Shown here one piece after another: positions 33,151-35,889 of a stretch of 35,889 nucleotides of DNA (its first letter is position 1; every line of letters starts with the position of its first letter). The DNA is from Miniphocaeibacter sp012841535 (lineage in GTDB: Bacteria > Bacillota > Clostridia > Tissierellales > Peptoniphilaceae): the NCBI RefSeq assembly GCF_049274025.1, contig NZ_JBASRV010000069.1; one strand, written 5' to 3'. Both the position numbers and the translations under genes were made by a program. The notes below the pieces were generated by a model that saw only the letters and a list, made by a program, of their open reading frames with translations, was not told the DNA's origin and searched no databases.

Positions 33151-35226
33151 ATGAAACTAATTTTTAAATTAAGTAAAGAAAATATAAGAAGAAATAAGGA
33201 ACTATATTTACCTTACATATTTGCCTTAGTACTTTCGGTTATATTGTTTTTTTTATGCATTAATTTAACCTTTAATGATTTTTTAAATGAAGAGATTAAA
33301 AATGGATATATTGAAATAGAAGGAATAGAATATGTAAATGGCATAGGTGCCGGTTATGATGCTTTAAAGGACCAACTACAGGATGTAAGTATTGTTATTG
33401 GTATAATCAGTTTAATATTTACAATATATGTTGGGAACTTTATATACAAAAGAAGGTCAATGGATTATGGTGTATATGATATTTTAGGCATGGATAAAAA
33501 ACATATTCAGTATTTGGTTATTTTTGAAATATTAATCCTTGGACTGCCAAGTATAGTCTTTGGAATTTTCTGTGGTATAACCTTAAACAAGTTCAATTTT
33601 TTATTTGTTTCTAAAATATTGGATTTTGGTAAAAACATAAAATCTCAATTAAGTTTTAAAAGTATATTAATTACCTTTATGGTATTTTTGTTTATTCAAA
33701 TACTCTTATGTATTATTTATTTTTTAAGAATATATTTTAGCCATGGCTTACAAATGATAAGAAAGAAAAAATATAATTTAAGAAATAGAAAATTTTATAT
33801 TTTTGAAAGTTTAATTGGTATTTTATTTGTAATACTTGCTTATTATTTATCCTTTAGAAACAGATATACCGGAGAAATTACCAGTAGAAATATTATACAG
33901 TTTAATGATATAGTCGAAGTATCTATTTTATTGTTAATTGGAACCTTTTTAATTTATCAAGGATTAACAGTTATAGTTTTTAGCTATGTTAAAAAACAAA
34001 GGGTTTATAAAAAGAAGGATAATTTTATTACTGTTTCAAACTTGGCCTTTAGATTTAGAGAAAATGCCGTAAGTTTAACTATTATTAGTATTGTAGGATG
34101 TATATTACTTAATTTTATAGCTTCCAGTATTTTAAACTACAATGGCTTTGTTAATAATTATAACGACATAGATCTATATACTGCTACAGAAACGGAAAAA
34201 GATAGTGAAGTTTTAAATAGAAAAATCATTAATTTGGCAAAAGAAAATGGATTATCCGTAAAAGAAAAAACAAAATATGAAGTAATAAATTTTGTTTTAG
34301 CTAATGATGAAAATAATATTAAAGTAGTTAACAACTCCAATAATTATGAACGATATTTCACCATTATAAAAAATTCAGAGTATAATAATATTTCTAAAGT
34401 TAAGGAAAATGTAAAAAACAATGAAGTTTTAATTCTAGGAAATAGCCTATATTACGGCAAAGAAATGGAAAATAACATTCTGTCGGAAATTTCTTTATTT
34501 GGAAATACTTTAAAAGTAGCGGATATAAGGGAAATTAGTGGCAATGAAAATTTAGACTCCCTTGTTGATGGCTATGGTTTAATAATAGCAGATAATATTT
34601 ATGAAAACATAATTAACAATGGTAAATTTAGAAATGAAGAGAAATTGGGACAAGGCAGTGCAGTTTATATAATACAGGATTACAAATTTGATGGGGATTT
34701 TAAAACTATTAAAGAATTTTTAAATAAGGTTGAAGACGATTATAGTAGAACATTTCATATTGGAATGGAGAAATCGGTAATTACAACAGTTAATGCAAGG
34801 TATTTATCCTTTATTTATGTAATTAATGGTGCTGCTGTATTTTATTCAACCTATATAAGCTTAATATTTCTAATTAATTTTTTCATGATTTTATATTATA
34901 AACAAATAGTTGAGGGTTATGAAGATGTAAATCAATTTAAGAAGTTGTATAAAATAGGCTTATCTGAAGAGGAAATAAGAGAAAGTGTAGAAAAACAAAT
35001 AAAAATATTCTTCTTTGTGCCTTTGTTAATATCCATAATACATTTTTTATTAACCTTAAGCCTATCTACAAATATGGCATCCTATATTGATGTAGCATCA
35101 ATGAGAGAAATGAATATTACATTTTTAACAGCTGTAATTATATATACAGTAATTTATAGTTTAACTTATATAGTAACATCAAAAAAATACAAAAGAATAA
35201 TTATTGAAAGAAGTATTTTAAAATAG
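33151..35226 (+). CDS. ABC transporter permease, BceB-like (FtsX family)
   Basis: This protein of 691 residues has about ten membrane helices. An FtsX domain occurs near the N-terminus (DVSIVIGIISLIFTIYVGNF, then IYKRRSMDYGVYDILGMDKK), the family's conserved cytoplasmic motif. A large extracellular region of about 220 residues (about 330-555) lies between helices 7 and 8, which in BceB proteins recognises bacitracin-like or cationic peptides. The C-terminal block has FKKLYKIGLSEEEIRESVEK, the second coupling motif. GGGACAG is a modest ribosome binding site. The protein is expected both to expel the antibiotic and to signal to the kinase encoded before it. Confidence 0.9.
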   Translation: MKLIFKLSKENIRRNKELYLPYIFALVLSVILFFLCINLTFNDFLNEEIKNGYIEIEGIEYVNGIGAGYDALKDQLQDVSIVIGIISLIFTIYVGNFIYKRRSMDYGVYDILGMDKKHIQYLVIFEILILGLPSIVFGIFCGITLNKFNFLFVSKILDFGKNIKSQLSFKSILITFMVFLFIQILLCIIYFLRIYFSHGLQMIRKKKYNLRNRKFYIFESLIGILFVILAYYLSFRNRYTGEITSRNIIQFNDIVEVSILLLIGTFLIYQGLTVIVFSYVKKQRVYKKKDNFITVSNLAFRFRENAVSLTIISIVGCILLNFIASSILNYNGFVNNYNDIDLYTATETEKDSEVLNRKIINLAKENGLSVKEKTKYEVINFVLANDENNIKVVNNSNNYERYFTIIKNSEYNNISKVKENVKNNEVLILGNSLYYGKEMENNILSEISLFGNTLKVADIREISGNENLDSLVDGYGLIIADNIYENIINNGKFRNEEKLGQGSAVYIIQDYKFDGDFKTIKEFLNKVEDDYSRTFHIGMEKSVITTVNARYLSFIYVINGAAVFYSTYISLIFLINFFMILYYKQIVEGYEDVNQFKKLYKIGLSEEEIRESVEKQIKIFFFVPLLISIIHFLLTLSLSTNMASYIDVASMREMNITFLTAVIIYTVIYSLTYIVTSKKYKRIIIERSILK

Positions 35227-35230
35227 TAGG

Positions 35231-35265
35231 AAAGTACCATAAGATATAATATCTTGGTACTTTTT
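35231..35265 (+). terminator. Hairpin between permease and ATPase genes
   Basis: AAAGTACC (35231-35238) pairs with GGTACTTT (35256-35263); inside it AAGAT (35241-35245) pairs with ATCTT (35251-35255), with a two-base bulge. A T-run continues. It lies four bases after the permease stop and should end most transcripts there. Confidence 0.8.
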
Positions 35266-35345
35266 CTTTGCCATATATTTTGTGAGGATTTTTTAATATA
35301 TAGTAAGGAATTAAGGTATATAATTAATATATGATGGAGGTAGTT

Positions 35346-35889
35346 ATGAGTTTATTAGAGCTTAAAAATATATCGAGAATATATGCATCAAAATTTTCAG
35401 CGGTTTCAGTAGAAGCCTTAAAGAAAATAACAATAGAAGTAGAAAAAGGTGAGTTTGTAGCAATAATGGGAGAATCCGGTTCAGGAAAGTCTACCTTATT
35501 AAATATAATAGCTACCTTAGACGAACCGACAGCAGGGGACTTGTATATAGCAGGGAAAAATGTTTCAGAAATAAGTAAGTCGGGAGTATCTAAATTTAGA
35601 AGGGAAAATATAGGCTATATATTTCAGGACTTTAACCTACTAGAAACTCTAAACGTACAGGAAAATATAGAGCTACCTTTGGTACTGTCCAATGTTAATC
35701 CTGATGAAATAGAAAAACGAAGTGAAGAAGTAATGAAAAAATTAAGGATATTGGAACTTAAAAACAAATATCCCTATCAAATATCAGGTGGGGAAAAACA
35801 AAGGGTGGCAATAGGAAGGGCAATAATAATAAACCCTAAAATACTACTGGCAGATGAACCAACAGGAGCCTTAGACTCAAAGTCATCTA
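35346..35889 (+). CDS. ABC transporter ATPase, BceA/MacB (LolD-like) type, cut by window end
   Basis: The first 181 codons of an ATPase start at an ATG with GGAGG (35336-35340). It reads MSLLELKNISRIYASKF, then Walker A MGESGSGKSTLLN (about 42-53), LDEPTAGDLYIAGKNVSE, Q-loop YIFQDFNLLETLN, signature ISGGEKQRVAIGRAII and Walker B ILLADEPTGALDSKS. DFNLLETL and ADEPTGALDS are typical of the MacB/BceA/LolD group that pairs with FtsX-type permeases. It is probably the motor for the preceding permease, although the hairpin between them and TATAAT at 35319-35324 suggest separate transcription. A further permease may follow outside the window. Confidence 0.9.
   Translation, partial: MSLLELKNISRIYASKFSAVSVEALKKITIEVEKGEFVAIMGESGSGKSTLLNIIATLDEPTAGDLYIAGKNVSEISKSGVSKFRRENIGYIFQDFNLLETLNVQENIELPLVLSNVNPDEIEKRSEEVMKKLRILELKNKYPYQISGGEKQRVAIGRAIIINPKILLADEPTGALDSKSS

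Noticed and set aside
1..35889. CRISPR arrays, rRNA and tRNA genes
   Set aside because: I found no regularly spaced repeats with unique spacers and no tRNA- or rRNA-like segments on either strand.

Overview
The window is very AT-rich Gram-positive DNA with strong purine-rich ribosome binding sites, tight operons and runs of oligopeptide ABC transporter genes. It fits an anaerobic low-GC Firmicute; a Tissierellia/Peptoniphilaceae-type host is my best guess, but only protein style supports it, so treat the taxonomy as tentative. No rRNA, tRNA or CRISPR array was recognised.

Left flank (1-5170): a decayed IS30-family transposase runs off the left edge. It is followed by a five-gene plus-strand cassette: a BcrA/LanF-type ABC ATPase, two ABC-2-type permeases, an OmpR-type response regulator and a HAMP-containing histidine kinase. 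This resembles a lantibiotic or bacitracin self-protection and sensing module. Its base composition is visibly less AT-rich than its neighbours, which suggests transfer.

Accessory island (about 5176-17253): this is the most interesting part. rlmH (17236-17712, minus) is the gene that SCC elements use as their attachment site in staphylococci. Its last codons and stop carry the core CATAAGTGATG. The same core recurs in the same orientation about 12 kb downstream of the rlmH 3' end, at 5176-5203. The DNA between them behaves like an SCC-type element. It holds the zinc-ribbon/coiled-coil end of a large serine (Ccr-like) recombinase interrupted by a stop codon, and a frameshifted DUF1643 gene (a family that accompanies ccr genes in SCC). 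It also holds a DUF4365 nuclease-fold protein, a TPR plus HEPN (Rx4H) putative RNase, and a WYL-regulator / GRAM-domain / membrane-protein cluster. The rest is a frameshifted alpha/beta hydrolase, a MarR regulator with a paired palindromic operator and a co-transcribed membrane-anchored protein, and small membrane proteins. Several genes are broken, so the island looks old and probably no longer self-mobile.

Core segment (17236-19181): rlmH and the upstream metallo-beta-lactamase-fold walJ/yycJ gene overlap by one base. A divergent stand-alone CinA C-terminal (PncC-like) gene follows.

Transport segment (19571-31340): two complete oligopeptide/dipeptide ABC importers lie in tandem with different gene orders. 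The first is A-B-C-D-F, with a strong hairpin after the binding-protein gene. The second is D-F-B-C-A with its own promoter. Both end at clear terminators.

Right end (31482-35889): a BceRS-like two-component system with an intramembrane-sensing kinase, then a BceB-like ten-helix permease. A hairpin follows, and then the first 181 codons of a BceA/MacB-like ATPase cut by the window edge. This is an antimicrobial-peptide sensing and detoxification module with the permease placed before the ATPase.
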